Below, in pieces: positions 17,799 to 28,013 of a stretch of DNA of 64,000 nucleotides. Source of the stretch: Bacteroidales bacterium (GTDB taxonomy: Bacteria > Bacteroidota > Bacteroidia > Bacteroidales > JAADJA01); assembly GCA_020052415.1 (NCBI GenBank), contig JAGVPB010000094.1, forward strand, positions 38,881 to 102,880, given 5' to 3'. The notes under the pieces were generated by a model that was not told where the DNA came from, searched no databases, and saw only the letters and a program-made list of their open reading frames with translations. Position 1 is the first letter of the stretch. The number at the start of each line of letters is the position of its first letter. A program made the translations under genes and the position numbers.

Positions 17799-19249
17799 CT
17801 ATGAACAGCGGCCAGCATACAATCAGTTTCATTCTGGATGACGAAATTGTAACCATTGACTTCAAACAGGAGAAACTTAGTCCAACGCTTACAATTTTAA
17901 ATTATTTACGGTCCTTGCCCAACCATAAAGGTGCAAAGGAAGGGTGCGCTGAAGGTGATTGCGGCGCCTGCACTGTTGTTGTTGCTGATTTGGATGAAGA
18001 AAACAAGCTTGTTTATAGAGCTATAAATTCTTGCCTTGTATTTCTTCCGATACTACATGGCAAGCAATTAATTACCGTTGAAAACCTCGCTAAAAAAAAC
18101 GGTCGTGATATTGATCTTCACCCGGTTCAGCAGGCACTTGTTGATATGAATGGTAGCCAGTGCGGGTACTGTACGCCGGGAATCGTAATGTCAATGTTTG
18201 CTTTGTATAAGAGTTCTATGAACCCATCCAGTGAAGTGATCAAAGATGCAATGACGGGGAATCTATGCCGTTGTACTGGTTACCAGCCCATTCTCAATGC
18301 TACCGAATTAGCCTGCTCAAAAAATGAACCGGACCAGTTTTCAAAGAACCAGAACGATATTATTTCCAAATTAAAAGAAATCAAATCCCAAAAATTAACC
18401 GTCCAAATTATAACAAAAACTCAGAAGTACTTTTTACCTCAGACATTAGCAGATGCTTTGGCTTTAAGGAAGAAATTTCCAAAGACAATAATGGTTAATG
18501 GTTCGACAGATATTGCACTTAAGCAAACCAAAAAATTTGAAAGATTAAAGGAAATCATTGATCTGTCGGTCATCAGGGAGCTAAAATGTTTTTCTGAAAA
18601 CAAAAAAGAAATTATACTTGGTTCGGGACTTTCCCTGGAGGCCATAAAAACCAAAGTCTCGGAAAAGCTGCCGGCCTTAGGTAATATGCTTTCGGTTTTT
18701 GCCTCCAAACAAATCAGGAATGTTGCAACTCTCGGCGGAAACCTTGGAACGGCCTCACCTATCGGGGATACCATTCCTCTATTGATAGCTTATGACTCAA
18801 AAATCCGGCTGGTAAAAGAGACATCATTTAGAGAAATTCCAATAGAGGAATTTATCAAAGGTCACAGAGAAACAGACCTTAGGAATAATGAGCTGATTCA
18901 TTCAGTAATAATCCCATTGCATCAGGAGCATGTTGTCAGGTTTTATAAAGTATCGAAACGCAGAGATCTGGATATTTCAACGGTAAGTGCTGGATTCCGT
19001 TTAGAAATAATAAACGGAACCGTCAGTGATATTTGCCTGGCATTTGGTGGAATGGCCGACAGGCCAAAGAGGGCTGTATTGACTGAAGCCTCTTTGTTTC
19101 AAAAGGTATGGAATGCAGAAAATATTGAAATGGCTGCGAATATTTTGGAGAATGAATTTTCGCCAATTTCCGATGCAAGGTCAGGTTCAGGTTTTCGAAA
19201 AATGGCCGCAAAAAATTTGTTATTGAAATTTTACCATGAGACATTATAA
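17795..19249 (+). CDS. xdhA: Xanthine dehydrogenase small subunit (two [2Fe-2S] + FAD)
   Basis: Electron-transfer subunit of a molybdenum hydroxylase. 484 residues. The plant-type ferredoxin cysteines are C51, C56, C59 and C80; the second helical [2Fe-2S] site uses C123, C126, C158 and C160 (SQCGYCTPG, LCRCTGYQPI). An FAD domain follows from about residue 205 with VNGSTDIAL and TLGGNLGTASPIGDT. Fe-S and FAD are fused here as in Rhodobacter-type XdhA, unlike the three-subunit E. coli enzyme. ATG overlaps the xdhC stop (ATGA); xdhB starts 3 bp downstream. Cytosolic, oxidising hypoxanthine/xanthine or another N-heterocycle with NAD+ or another acceptor. Confidence 0.95.
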   Translation: MTMNSGQHTISFILDDEIVTIDFKQEKLSPTLTILNYLRSLPNHKGAKEGCAEGDCGACTVVVADLDEENKLVYRAINSCLVFLPILHGKQLITVENLAKKNGRDIDLHPVQQALVDMNGSQCGYCTPGIVMSMFALYKSSMNPSSEVIKDAMTGNLCRCTGYQPILNATELACSKNEPDQFSKNQNDIISKLKEIKSQKLTVQIITKTQKYFLPQTLADALALRKKFPKTIMVNGSTDIALKQTKKFERLKEIIDLSVIRELKCFSENKKEIILGSGLSLEAIKTKVSEKLPALGNMLSVFASKQIRNVATLGGNLGTASPIGDTIPLLIAYDSKIRLVKETSFREIPIEEFIKGHRETDLRNNELIHSVIIPLHQEHVVRFYKVSKRRDLDISTVSAGFRLEIINGTVSDICLAFGGMADRPKRAVLTEASLFQKVWNAENIEMAANILENEFSPISDARSGSGFRKMAAKNLLLKFYHETL

Positions 19250-19252
19250 TTT

Positions 19253-21580
19253 ATGATCTCACACGAAAGCATAATAAAACATGTTACCGGCGAATCGGTT
19301 TATATAAACGATCTTAATTTCGGAGAATCACTTCTTCATGGCTATGTGGTTTATAGTAAAATAGCTCATGGTCTGATCCGATCAATAAAACTGGAAAAAG
19401 CAAAATCCATGACCGGTGTCAAAGCGATATTAAGCTATCGTGAAATTCCGGGAGTTAATCAGATGGGGCCGGTGGTTCACGATGAACCTTGCCTCGCAGA
19501 AAAGGAGGTTCATTTCATCGGTCAGGCCATTCTGCTTATTGCCGCTGAAAGTCTTGATATTGCACATGAAGCAGCTAAGTCCGTACAAATTGAATACGAG
19601 CCTTTGGAAGTCATCAACAATCTTGAAGATGCTATTAAAAAAAATAACCGCTTACATCCTCCAAGGAAGATTGAGTGTGGAAATATTTCCTCTGCATTTG
19701 AAGCAGCACGGAATATCCTTGAAGGGACATTATTCACAGGAAGCCAGGAGCATTGGTATCTCGAAACACAAACCAGTCTTGCAGTACCCGGAGAAGGCAA
19801 CGAAATTATTTTATATAGCTCAACACAACATCCGTCGGAAACCCAGGCCATTGTAGCTGAGGTTCTTGGAATTCCGCGTAAGGATGTGGAAGTCGAAGTG
19901 AGAAGGATGGGTGGCGCTTTTGGCGGAAAAGAAACTCAGGCTAATCACTATGCGGCCTGGTCTGCATTACTTGCAAAGGCAACAGGCCGCCCGGTAAAAA
20001 TTCATTTAAACCGGGATGATGATCAGATTTGTACCGGCAAAAGGCATCCTTTTCATTCCAACTACAAAGCAGGGTTTGATAAGGCCGGCAAGATCACCGC
20101 TCTTGACATTGAGCTTAATTCCGATGCCGGTTCATCAACGGATCTTACAATGGCAATCCTGGAAAGGGCTATGTTCCATGTGGACAATGCCTATTTCATT
20201 CCCAATCTCAGAGTGATTGGAAATACCTGGAAAACGAACCATCCTTCCAATACTGCTTTCCGGGGTTTCGGCGGACCCCAGGGTATGGCGGTAATTGAAA
20301 ATATTATAGACAGAATTGGAAGATTCCTGAAAAAGGATGCACTCGAAATCCGTAAACTGAATTTCTATAAATCAGAATCCGAAAACACCACTCATTTTGG
20401 TCAGAAAGTCGAAAATAACAGGCTGGATTTATTATTTGAACAATTGGTAAAGTCTTCGGATTATCATAAGCGGAGAGAACAAATTAACCGGTTCAACCAG
20501 TTCAATCCTTTCGTCAAAAAGGGATTGGCCATGACTCCTGTAAAATTCGGAATTTCTTTTACTACCTCTTTTTTGAACCAGGCAGGTGCGCTCGTCAACA
20601 TTTACCAGGATGGAACCGTGCAGGTCAACCATGGCGGAACTGAGATGGGACAGGGCCTTCATACAAAAATCCTAAGCATAGCAGCTTCTGAACTAGGAAT
20701 AGATCCTGAATATATAAAGGTCAATGCTACCAGCACTTCGAAAGTTCCCAATACCTCTGCCACTGCAGCTTCCTCAGGTAGCGATTTGAATGGCATGGCA
20801 GTGAAATATGCTATTGAAAAACTCAAATCAAGGCTGATCCCAATAGCGGTTAAACTTTTAGATGAAGAAAATCCAAATACCAAATTGGTATTTATAAACA
20901 ATCAGGTTTATAACCCAATACAATCCGATACGAAAATCAAATTTATCGAGTTAGTTCAAAAAGCCTATTTGAGCCAGATAAGTCTTAGCGCTACAGGTTT
21001 CTATAAAACTCCCGATATTTTTTACGACAAAGCAGCCGCTAAAGGCAGGCCATTTCATTATTTTGCGTTCGGAATGGCAGTTTCGGAGGTCCTTGTTGAT
21101 TCATTAACAGGATATGTGAAGGTTTTGCGTTCGGATATTCTGCATGATGTAGGAAATTCATTGAATGAAAAAATAGACCGGGGACAAATCGAAGGCGGAT
21201 TTATCCAGGGTTTGGGATGGATGACAACTGAAGATTTGAAATATGATGATAAAGGAAACCTTTTGAACCATTCACCGGATACTTATAAAATCCCTACCAT
21301 ACAAGATATTCCTGATGATTTCAGAGTCGAAATTTTGAAAAATGCGCCAAACAGCAATACGATAATGCAAAGTAAAGCCGTTGGAGAACCACCTTTTATG
21401 CTGGCGCTTTCAGTTTGGCTGGCGATCAAGGATGCCATTTCCGCTGTCGGGGATCATAAATTTGAGCCTGCATTTTCACTCCCCGCGACCAACGAAGTAA
21501 TCATTTCTTCAATTGAGAAAATCAATGAACTTAATAAGAAATCGTTTCATGGTTTACACCAATCCGAAGATCATTATTAA
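19253..21580 (+). CDS. xdhB: Xanthine dehydrogenase large subunit (molybdopterin)
   Basis: 775-residue molybdenum-pterin subunit. Motifs in order: GESVYINDL near the N-terminus, MGGAFGGKE at about 218-226 (cofactor binding), AFRGFGGPQG near 333-342 with the Arg that orients purines in xanthine dehydrogenases, GGTEMGQGLHTK near 462-473, and KAVGEPPFMLAL near 705-716 with the catalytic Glu. All key blocks present, so the enzyme should be active. The Arg and Glu pattern favours a purine substrate over an aldehyde, but other heterocycles cannot be excluded. Convergent with the MobA-like gene 24 bp away. Confidence 0.94.
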   Translation: MISHESIIKHVTGESVYINDLNFGESLLHGYVVYSKIAHGLIRSIKLEKAKSMTGVKAILSYREIPGVNQMGPVVHDEPCLAEKEVHFIGQAILLIAAESLDIAHEAAKSVQIEYEPLEVINNLEDAIKKNNRLHPPRKIECGNISSAFEAARNILEGTLFTGSQEHWYLETQTSLAVPGEGNEIILYSSTQHPSETQAIVAEVLGIPRKDVEVEVRRMGGAFGGKETQANHYAAWSALLAKATGRPVKIHLNRDDDQICTGKRHPFHSNYKAGFDKAGKITALDIELNSDAGSSTDLTMAILERAMFHVDNAYFIPNLRVIGNTWKTNHPSNTAFRGFGGPQGMAVIENIIDRIGRFLKKDALEIRKLNFYKSESENTTHFGQKVENNRLDLLFEQLVKSSDYHKRREQINRFNQFNPFVKKGLAMTPVKFGISFTTSFLNQAGALVNIYQDGTVQVNHGGTEMGQGLHTKILSIAASELGIDPEYIKVNATSTSKVPNTSATAASSGSDLNGMAVKYAIEKLKSRLIPIAVKLLDEENPNTKLVFINNQVYNPIQSDTKIKFIELVQKAYLSQISLSATGFYKTPDIFYDKAAAKGRPFHYFAFGMAVSEVLVDSLTGYVKVLRSDILHDVGNSLNEKIDRGQIEGGFIQGLGWMTTEDLKYDDKGNLLNHSPDTYKIPTIQDIPDDFRVEILKNAPNSNTIMQSKAVGEPPFMLALSVWLAIKDAISAVGDHKFEPAFSLPATNEVIISSIEKINELNKKSFHGLHQSEDHY

Positions 21581-21603
21581 CTTCATTTTCATTCGGTGCA
21601 TGA

Positions 21604-22212
21604 TTAATCAGGAATTCCGGATTGATATTTGGGGAAATATTTCGAATAATCTTCCGGGGTATTTATATTAACCAAAATTCCCGGATCGTTTACTTCAATC
21701 TGAATATGACTAAATGAATTTATCAATTCCCGGAATTGAATATCGAGATTTGAATTTCTTATTATTGCGTTTATAACAGTCTTATTCAATAAAACCGGAT
21801 GGCCATTTCTTCCCTGAAATGTTGGGATTGCCACGTCAGCATTCAATATTCCGTTCATTAAGGAATTCAGTACCTCAGGATTTACAAATGGATTATCCAC
21901 ATTCTGAATAAAAACAAATGGGTCATCATTTAATTTCTTCAAACCAAGCTTTATTGAAAAGATTCTGCCGTATTCCGGGTGTTTATTCAAGATCAGAGTG
22001 CAATCTTTTAAGCGAGAATTTTTCAAGTGTTTGTCCTCGTCAATAAATGGTTGATTAACGACTATTATCAGGTTTTTAACGCCAGCTAATCTGTAGCCGG
22101 AGATGATATTTTCCAAAAAATTAAATTCATCACTGAATTTCAGGAAAGGCTTCAAAACACCCATTCTGGATGAATAGCCGGCAGCGAGAATGATACATGA
22201 AGGCTTAATCAC
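21604..22212 (-). CDS. MobA/MocA-like nucleotidyltransferase for molybdenum cofactor
   Basis: 202-residue GT-A-fold nucleotidyltransferase. The nucleotide loop reads LAAGYSSRMG, followed by Lys21 in PFLKFS; IQNVDNPFVN carries the metal-binding Asp region; RNGHPVLL is a conserved MocA/MobA block. MocA adds CMP to molybdopterin for xanthine-dehydrogenase-type enzymes. Location directly opposite xdhB supports a cofactor-maturation role. Smaller and more divergent than classical MocA, so a sugar-nucleotide role is possible but less likely in this place. Confidence 0.75.
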   Translation of the reverse strand: MIKPSCIILAAGYSSRMGVLKPFLKFSDEFNFLENIISGYRLAGVKNLIIVVNQPFIDEDKHLKNSRLKDCTLILNKHPEYGRIFSIKLGLKKLNDDPFVFIQNVDNPFVNPEVLNSLMNGILNADVAIPTFQGRNGHPVLLNKTVINAIIRNSNLDIQFRELINSFSHIQIEVNDPGILVNINTPEDYSKYFPKYQSGIPD

Positions 22213-22252
22213 ATCTTCAAGAATTGAAACAAAGCTATAAAATCTTTTATAC

Positions 22253-22260
22253 TATTTTTG
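22253..22260 (+). promoter_or_regulatory. Candidate -7 box for the CDF-ygfK transcript
   Basis: TATTTTTG, 46 bp upstream of the CDF transporter ATG, fits the Bacteroidota -7 consensus. Confidence 0.4.
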
Positions 22261-22306
22261 TTTGCTAAGGATTTTAATGAATTAAAATCTGTAAAAATTA
22301 ATGTGA

Positions 22307-23239
22307 ATGCACGAGAGGTCGGCTGAATTAAGAAGAGCTTCCTGGATCGGAATCGTTGGTAATGTTGTTCTTGCAACGCTAAAAGTCACCATCGGTTTTA
22401 TCGCCGGGAGCTTCGCAGTTATTGGTGACGGCATAGATACTTTATCCGACGTGCTCACGTATTTCATTACTCTTTTCACCGCACGTATCATTTCCAAACC
22501 GCCGGATTGCAAGTATCCCTATGGTTATAAAAGAGCCGAAACAATCGCGACAAAGATCCTTGCATTCATCATTTTTTTTGCAGGAGCACAACTTCTGATC
22601 TCAACGATATCAAGGCTCATTGAGGGTGAAGCCCGTGAAATGCCATCAGTCATTGCTATTTACGTTACCATATTCAGTATTGCCGGAAAATTCATCCTCT
22701 TTTTCTGGCAATCGAGGATCGGGAAGAAAACGGACAGTGCAATGATTCTTGCAAATGCCAGGAATATGCTGAATGATGTGATTATATCATCCTCTGTTTT
22801 GATAGGTCTTATCTTCGCTTTTATTTTAAAAATGCCTATATTGGACACTATAACGGCAATGGGAGTAAGTTTCTGGATCATCTGGGTTGCCTTTGGTATC
22901 TACCGGGAATCCAGTCTTGAATTGATGGACGGAGTAAAGGACATTTCCATTTATAATAAGATTTTCAAATCTGTGGACCAGGTGGAAGGCGCTCTGAATC
23001 CGCACAGGATAAGGGTCAGGAAAATAGCCAACATGTTTCTTATCGCTCTTGATATAGAGGTGGACCAGGATATCAGGGTCATTTCCGCTCATGAAATAGC
23101 CAAACAGGTTGAAAATAGCCTGAAGAAAAATATTGAAAACATCTACGATGTGTTGATTCATATCGAACCGCTTGGTAATGTAGAAAAAGATGAATTATAC
23201 GGAATATCGAAGGAAAATTTGCAGGTAAAACAAAGTTAA
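22307..23239 (+). CDS. Cation diffusion facilitator (CDF) transporter
   Basis: 310-residue inner-membrane metal/H+ antiporter. About six transmembrane helices: two near 18-65 with the metal-site segment IGDGIDTLSDV in TM2, then helices near 85-110, 120-140, 150-170 and 175-195 (SSVLIGLIFAF, ITAMGVSFWIIW), followed by a cytosolic dimerisation domain (IRVRKIANMFLIALDIEVD, VLIHIEPLG). The usual second metal motif is degenerate, and TM5 reads NARNMLNDVI with an Asp in the expected place. Substrate probably Fe2+, Mn2+ or Zn2+. Lies 12 bp before ygfK, so it may be cotranscribed with this iron-sulfur enzyme. Confidence 0.88.
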   Translation: MHERSAELRRASWIGIVGNVVLATLKVTIGFIAGSFAVIGDGIDTLSDVLTYFITLFTARIISKPPDCKYPYGYKRAETIATKILAFIIFFAGAQLLISTISRLIEGEAREMPSVIAIYVTIFSIAGKFILFFWQSRIGKKTDSAMILANARNMLNDVIISSSVLIGLIFAFILKMPILDTITAMGVSFWIIWVAFGIYRESSLELMDGVKDISIYNKIFKSVDQVEGALNPHRIRVRKIANMFLIALDIEVDQDIRVISAHEIAKQVENSLKKNIENIYDVLIHIEPLGNVEKDELYGISKENLQVKQS

Positions 23240-23251
23240 GGCAGGATAAGA

Positions 23252-26200
23252 ATGAGCGATAAATTTTCAATTATTCCTTTTAGGGAGCTATTCAAACTAA
23301 TCATAAACCAGCTTGACACCAGGAGATTTTATTTTGGGATTCCGGAAGAAATGTTTTTTAAACCGGATGATGATCCGTTTCGTATTAACCGTTTCGGGAC
23401 TACTTTGGAATCACCACTTGGAGTCGCCGCCGGGCCTCATACACAGATGGCTCAGAACATTATCGCCGCCTGGCTTTGCGGAGCAAGATATATCGAACTA
23501 AAAACCATCCAAACTTTAAATGAGATTAAGGTTTCAAAACCCTGTATTGACATGCAGGACGAAGGCTATAACTGTGAATGGTCGCAGGAATTAAAAATAC
23601 AAGAGTCGTTCGATCAGTATCTCAATGCCTGGATATTGCTCCATATTCTTAAAGATAAGTTTGGATATAGTGCAGTGGATGGTCCCGGAACCATATTTAA
23701 TATGAGCGTCGGATACGACCTGAAAGGAATCAAGCAGGAAAATGTACAATGGTTCTTTAGCAGGATGACAGACTGCAGCATAGAAAAAACCATAAAGATT
23801 AAAGAAATAGAAGATATTTATCCCCGAATCAATGAAATCTCTATCCCGGACCAAATATCACACAATGTTACCCTCTCGACCATGCATGGTTGCCCGCCGG
23901 ATGAAATAGAGAAAATCGGTCTTTATTTGCTTGAAGAAAAAAAACTGCACACCATCATAAAATTGAATCCTACCCTTTTGGGCAAGCAGAAACTTAATGA
24001 AATTATTCTGAACAGTGGGTTTAATACAACGGTCCCGGATATAGCTTTTGAACATGATTTGAAGTACCCCGATGCAATTAAAATTATTAATTCCCTCCAA
24101 AATTCGGCAGCAAGAGCAGGACTTCATTTTGGATTAAAACTGTCCAATACTCTTGAAAGCTTAAACAATAAAAAAATCTTTTCTGCAGAAGAAAAAACCA
24201 TGTATATGAGTGGCAGGGCACTTCATCCGGTGGCCATCAACCTCGCAGCGAGGCTGCAAAGTGATTTTGATGGCGCACTTAATATTTCTTTTTCGGCAGG
24301 AGTTAATGCCTTTAATTTCAGTAAGGTAATTCAATGCGGATTGTCACCTGTAACGGTCTGTTCAGATATTCTGAAACCAGGAGGGTATGGCCTACTGAAA
24401 CAATACCTGCAAAATCTGAAAATGGAGATTGAAGCTGCAGGATCAAATTCTATTTCAGGATTTATCGGGAAAACCGGATCAGAAGGGTCTGAAAAAATAA
24501 TGGCACTGGCAAATCTTAAGGTTTATGCCGAAGATGTCCTATATGATAAGGATTATAAAATGCTGGAATTGCACCAGCCGGATATTAAAACAGAAAGGAA
24601 GCTGGGCATTTTCGATTGTATCAAAGCTCCCTGTACCGAAACCTGCCCGACCAACCAGGACATACCGGATTATCTTTATTATACCGCAAAGGGTGATTTT
24701 TCAAATGCTTTTAAAGTGATTATGCGGACGAATCCTTTCCCGAATACGACCGGAATGATCTGTGATCACCTTTGTCAATCCAAATGCACACGCATCAACT
24801 ATGACAGTTCCTTATTGATCAGGGAGATTAAAAGGTTTGTTTCTGAGAACCATGAAGACAATCATGAAAATAATGAACCTGTCCGGAATAACCTCAGGGT
24901 TGCTATTATCGGCGGTGGGCCGTCAGGACTTTCCTGTGCTTACTTTCTTGCCCGGGCCGGATTTTTAGTCGAGGTATTCGAAATGAAAAACCAACCGGGA
25001 GGAATGGTTTCAGGAGCTATCCCTTCATTCAGAATAACCAGCAAAGCGTTTAGAAAGGATGTGGCAAGAATTGAAAGCCTGGGAGTTAAAATCCATTACG
25101 AGGATAGGATCGACCGGGAGAAATTTGAACGGATTAAGCATGAGTTCCATTATATCTATATCTCAACCGGTGCTCAAACAGCAAGAATGCCGGAAATTAC
25201 AAACATCAATTCCAAAGGTGTTATTGACCCGTTACAGTTTTTATTTAATGCGAAAAACGGAAGAAAAACAGCGCCCGGGAAAAATGTTGCAATTATCGGA
25301 GGTGGCAACACGGCTATGGATGTGGCCCGAACTGCATGGCGTCTTGTCGGTAAAGAAGGAAAAGTGACCATTATTTACAGACGTACGATAAAAGAAATGC
25401 CGGCTGATATCGGTGAAATCAAAGCCGTAATAAACGAAGGAATTGAAATTATAGAGCTCGTTCTACCAATAAAAATCAATACAGAAAACAACTCTGTTAA
25501 ATCCATGACTTGTGTCAGGATGAAGCTTGATGAAAAGGATTTTTCAGGACGACCCGAACCTATCGAAGTTGAAGGATCAAAATTTGATATTGAATTCGAC
25601 TGCATTATCCCAGCGATAGGTCAGGATTTGGCAATTGATTTTATTGACATTGAAACACTTGATTCTCAACCCGGAATTTATGAGACGAAAACTCCAAATA
25701 TTTTTATCGGAGGCGATGCGTTGAGGGGGGCATCAACTGCTATAAATGCCATTGGCGATGGACGTAAAGCAGCCCAAAAGATAATTGAAAAAGCTAAAAT
25801 TGATTTTCAGATTTCTCTTTTGCACGAAAGGCAAAAACAGGATTATAGAAGCCACATGGCTAAAAGAATGTTTAAAAACAAAGCCGTAATGCAAAATGAA
25901 AGAAGTATAGCTGATCGGAGGAATTTCAACCTTGTCACCTTCCCGTTAGCAGAAAATGATGCAATTAAAGAAGCTTCGAGATGTCTGGCATGTGATGAGG
26001 TCTGTAATATCTGTGTTACCGTTTGTCCGAACCTGGCTATTTTTTCTTATACAATTGAACCTAAAAAGCTTATGCTTGAAAAGGTAATAATTAAGGATGG
26101 AAAAAGAAACATTGTTCCTGACCAAAATTTCAATATCATTCAGTCTTTACAGATTCTCCATATCGCTGACTGGTGCAACGAATGTGGAAATTGCACAACT

Positions 26201-26530
26201 TTTTGCCCCACGTCCGGCACTCCTTATTTGAACAAACCTCATTTGTATCTTCAGAAAGAATCATTTGAAACAAACGATGACGGATATTATTTTGATTTTG
26301 AAAATTCTGCGCTCCTTTTGAAAGAGCCTGACAGCAGTCATTCTCTGATCATTCATCAAAATGAATATATATACAAAAAGAATAATTCTTTTCTGCGAAT
26401 AGATAAGGAAAACTTTACGATTACGGATTTTGAACTCAATAGTGATATTAATGAATTCGGGCTTAACAAGGCCGTCGAAATGAAATATATATTAGAAGGA
26501 GTACTTGAATTTTATAATTTCAATAAATGA
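23252..26530 (+). CDS. ygfK: YgfK-type FAD/iron-sulfur oxidoreductase
   Basis: 1092-residue protein like the E. coli putative selenate reductase subunit YgfK. Order: TIM-barrel dihydroorotate-dehydrogenase-like N-terminal part (about 30-420; LESPLGVAAGPHTQMAQN, TLSTMHGCPPDEIEKIG), an N-terminal GltD-type Fe-S segment (about 450-530; CIKAPCTETCPTNQDIPDY, CDHLCQSKCTR), FAD binding VAIIGGGPSGLSCAY near 550, NAD(P)H binding VAIIGGGNTAMDVARTAW near 678, and two C-terminal ferredoxin-like cysteine clusters (CLACDEVCNICVTVC; CNECGNCTTFC). The family is tied to purine degradation clusters instead of proven selenate reduction. Located between the CDF and two PLP enzymes. Confidence 0.88.
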   Translation: MSDKFSIIPFRELFKLIINQLDTRRFYFGIPEEMFFKPDDDPFRINRFGTTLESPLGVAAGPHTQMAQNIIAAWLCGARYIELKTIQTLNEIKVSKPCIDMQDEGYNCEWSQELKIQESFDQYLNAWILLHILKDKFGYSAVDGPGTIFNMSVGYDLKGIKQENVQWFFSRMTDCSIEKTIKIKEIEDIYPRINEISIPDQISHNVTLSTMHGCPPDEIEKIGLYLLEEKKLHTIIKLNPTLLGKQKLNEIILNSGFNTTVPDIAFEHDLKYPDAIKIINSLQNSAARAGLHFGLKLSNTLESLNNKKIFSAEEKTMYMSGRALHPVAINLAARLQSDFDGALNISFSAGVNAFNFSKVIQCGLSPVTVCSDILKPGGYGLLKQYLQNLKMEIEAAGSNSISGFIGKTGSEGSEKIMALANLKVYAEDVLYDKDYKMLELHQPDIKTERKLGIFDCIKAPCTETCPTNQDIPDYLYYTAKGDFSNAFKVIMRTNPFPNTTGMICDHLCQSKCTRINYDSSLLIREIKRFVSENHEDNHENNEPVRNNLRVAIIGGGPSGLSCAYFLARAGFLVEVFEMKNQPGGMVSGAIPSFRITSKAFRKDVARIESLGVKIHYEDRIDREKFERIKHEFHYIYISTGAQTARMPEITNINSKGVIDPLQFLFNAKNGRKTAPGKNVAIIGGGNTAMDVARTAWRLVGKEGKVTIIYRRTIKEMPADIGEIKAVINEGIEIIELVLPIKINTENNSVKSMTCVRMKLDEKDFSGRPEPIEVEGSKFDIEFDCIIPAIGQDLAIDFIDIETLDSQPGIYETKTPNIFIGGDALRGASTAINAIGDGRKAAQKIIEKAKIDFQISLLHERQKQDYRSHMAKRMFKNKAVMQNERSIADRRNFNLVTFPLAENDAIKEASRCLACDEVCNICVTVCPNLAIFSYTIEPKKLMLEKVIIKDGKRNIVPDQNFNIIQSLQILHIADWCNECGNCTTFCPTSGTPYLNKPHLYLQKESFETNDDGYYFDFENSALLLKEPDSSHSLIIHQNEYIYKKNNSFLRIDKENFTITDFELNSDINEFGLNKAVEMKYILEGVLEFYNFNK

Positions 26531-26543
26531 ATAATTAAATGAT

Positions 26544-28013
26544 ATGAAAAGCAGGCAGGAAGTATTGGAAAATTCGATTCAACGATGCCGGGAAAAGCAC
26601 ATTATCATTCCCACCTATAAACAAATGCGCAATCCGGAACTTATCCCTGAAAAAATAAAACAAAAGCTGAAGAACATCGGTCTATGGGATTTGAACTCAT
26701 TGAACCTCTTCAGGATAACGTGGAAAAATGAGCCCATTGAATTCGGCGGAGGTTTTGGAAAAGTTAATTTTATTGAATTACCGACCGAGCTGACGGGTGT
26801 AAAGGCGCGGATCATCTTATTGATTGGTAAATACTTTCCTACCGGCGCTCACAAAGTCGGGGCGACCTTTGGTCCTTTGGTTGAAAAGCTCGTAACCGGC
26901 CGGTTCGATCCAACCTGGCAGAAAGCCCTCTGGCCCTCAACCGGAAATTATTGCCGGGGCGGTGCCTATGATTCTTATTTATTAGGATGCAAATCCATTG
27001 CAGTTTTACCGGAAGGAATGTCGAAAGAACGGTTCGATTGGCTTCATAAGGTTGGGGCTGAAGTATTTGCTACGCCCGGAAGCGAAAGCAATGTTAAGGA
27101 AATTTACGACAAGGTTAAAGAGTTAAAAGCTCAGCGCGGTGATGAAATCGTCAATCTGAACCAGTTTGAAGAACCTGGAAATCCTTTGTGGCACTTTGCG
27201 GTCACAGGACCGGCAATGGAAGAGGTTTTTAATACTATCCGGTCTTCCAATAGTCGTTTCAGTGGCGTATTTCTTACTCAGGGTTCTGCAGGAACTTTAG
27301 GAAGTACCGATTATCTCCGTGAAAAATTTCCTTCCCTGAAAGTTTGCGCCGGTGAAGCTTTACAATGTCCCACCCTGTTATATAATGGGTACGGAAGCCA
27401 CCGGATTGAGGGCATAGGCGATAAGCACATTCCCTGGATTCACAATATTCGAAATATGGACCTGGTAGCCGGAATTGACGACCGGCAGAATATCAATATC
27501 ATGCGGCTTTTCAATGAACCGGCCGGCAGGGATTTCCTGATCAATGAAATTAAAGTCAATCCTGACCTGGTAAATAAACTTGACTTATTGGGAATCTCAT
27601 CTATTGCTAACATCATGGGTTCAATAAAACTGGCTAAGTACTTCGAAATGACTGAAAATGATATTGTATTTACGGTTGCATCCGATTCCATGGAGATGTA
27701 TCAGTCAAGACTCACGGAAGAAGCGGAACATAATGGCGCTTTTGATTCGCGGAAGGCTGCTGTGACTTATGAAGCCGGTCTTATGAACCTAAGTGTGGAT
27801 TATATGATTGAGATGTCTTACTACGAAAAGAAGCGCATGCACAATCTGAAATATTTTACCTGGGTAGAACAACAGGGAAAAACAGTCGAAGAATTAAATG
27901 CCCAGTGGTACGACGAAAATTACTGGAAGAATCAATATGCCAAAGCCGACGAGTGGGATGAAAAAATCATAGAATTTAACGACCGAACCGGAGTGATAAA
28001 GGAATATGAATGA
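26544..28013 (+). CDS. PLP-dependent fold-type II enzyme (cysteine-synthase-like beta subunit)
   Basis: 489 residues, longer than cysteine synthase or YgeX diaminopropionate ammonia-lyase. PLP motifs of the tryptophan-synthase-beta superfamily are visible: TGAHKVGATFG with the likely Schiff-base Lys near residue 105, WPSTGNYCRGGAY, TQGSAGTLGSTDYL as the phosphate-binding Gly-rich loop near 248-262, and a C-terminal segment VASDSMEMYQSRL. The family is usually annotated only as a PLP-dependent beta subunit. It follows ygfK at 13 bp and overlaps the next PLP enzyme by 8 bp, suggesting sequential reactions on a ring-opened amino acid product. Exact reaction unknown. Confidence 0.78.
   Translation: MKSRQEVLENSIQRCREKHIIIPTYKQMRNPELIPEKIKQKLKNIGLWDLNSLNLFRITWKNEPIEFGGGFGKVNFIELPTELTGVKARIILLIGKYFPTGAHKVGATFGPLVEKLVTGRFDPTWQKALWPSTGNYCRGGAYDSYLLGCKSIAVLPEGMSKERFDWLHKVGAEVFATPGSESNVKEIYDKVKELKAQRGDEIVNLNQFEEPGNPLWHFAVTGPAMEEVFNTIRSSNSRFSGVFLTQGSAGTLGSTDYLREKFPSLKVCAGEALQCPTLLYNGYGSHRIEGIGDKHIPWIHNIRNMDLVAGIDDRQNINIMRLFNEPAGRDFLINEIKVNPDLVNKLDLLGISSIANIMGSIKLAKYFEMTENDIVFTVASDSMEMYQSRLTEEAEHNGAFDSRKAAVTYEAGLMNLSVDYMIEMSYYEKKRMHNLKYFTWVEQQGKTVEELNAQWYDENYWKNQYAKADEWDEKIIEFNDRTGVIKEYE

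Noticed and set aside
23252..26530. Name as true selenate reductase.
   Set aside because: The family name is historical; no molybdopterin catalytic subunit of selenate reductase is present and the context suggests purine catabolism.
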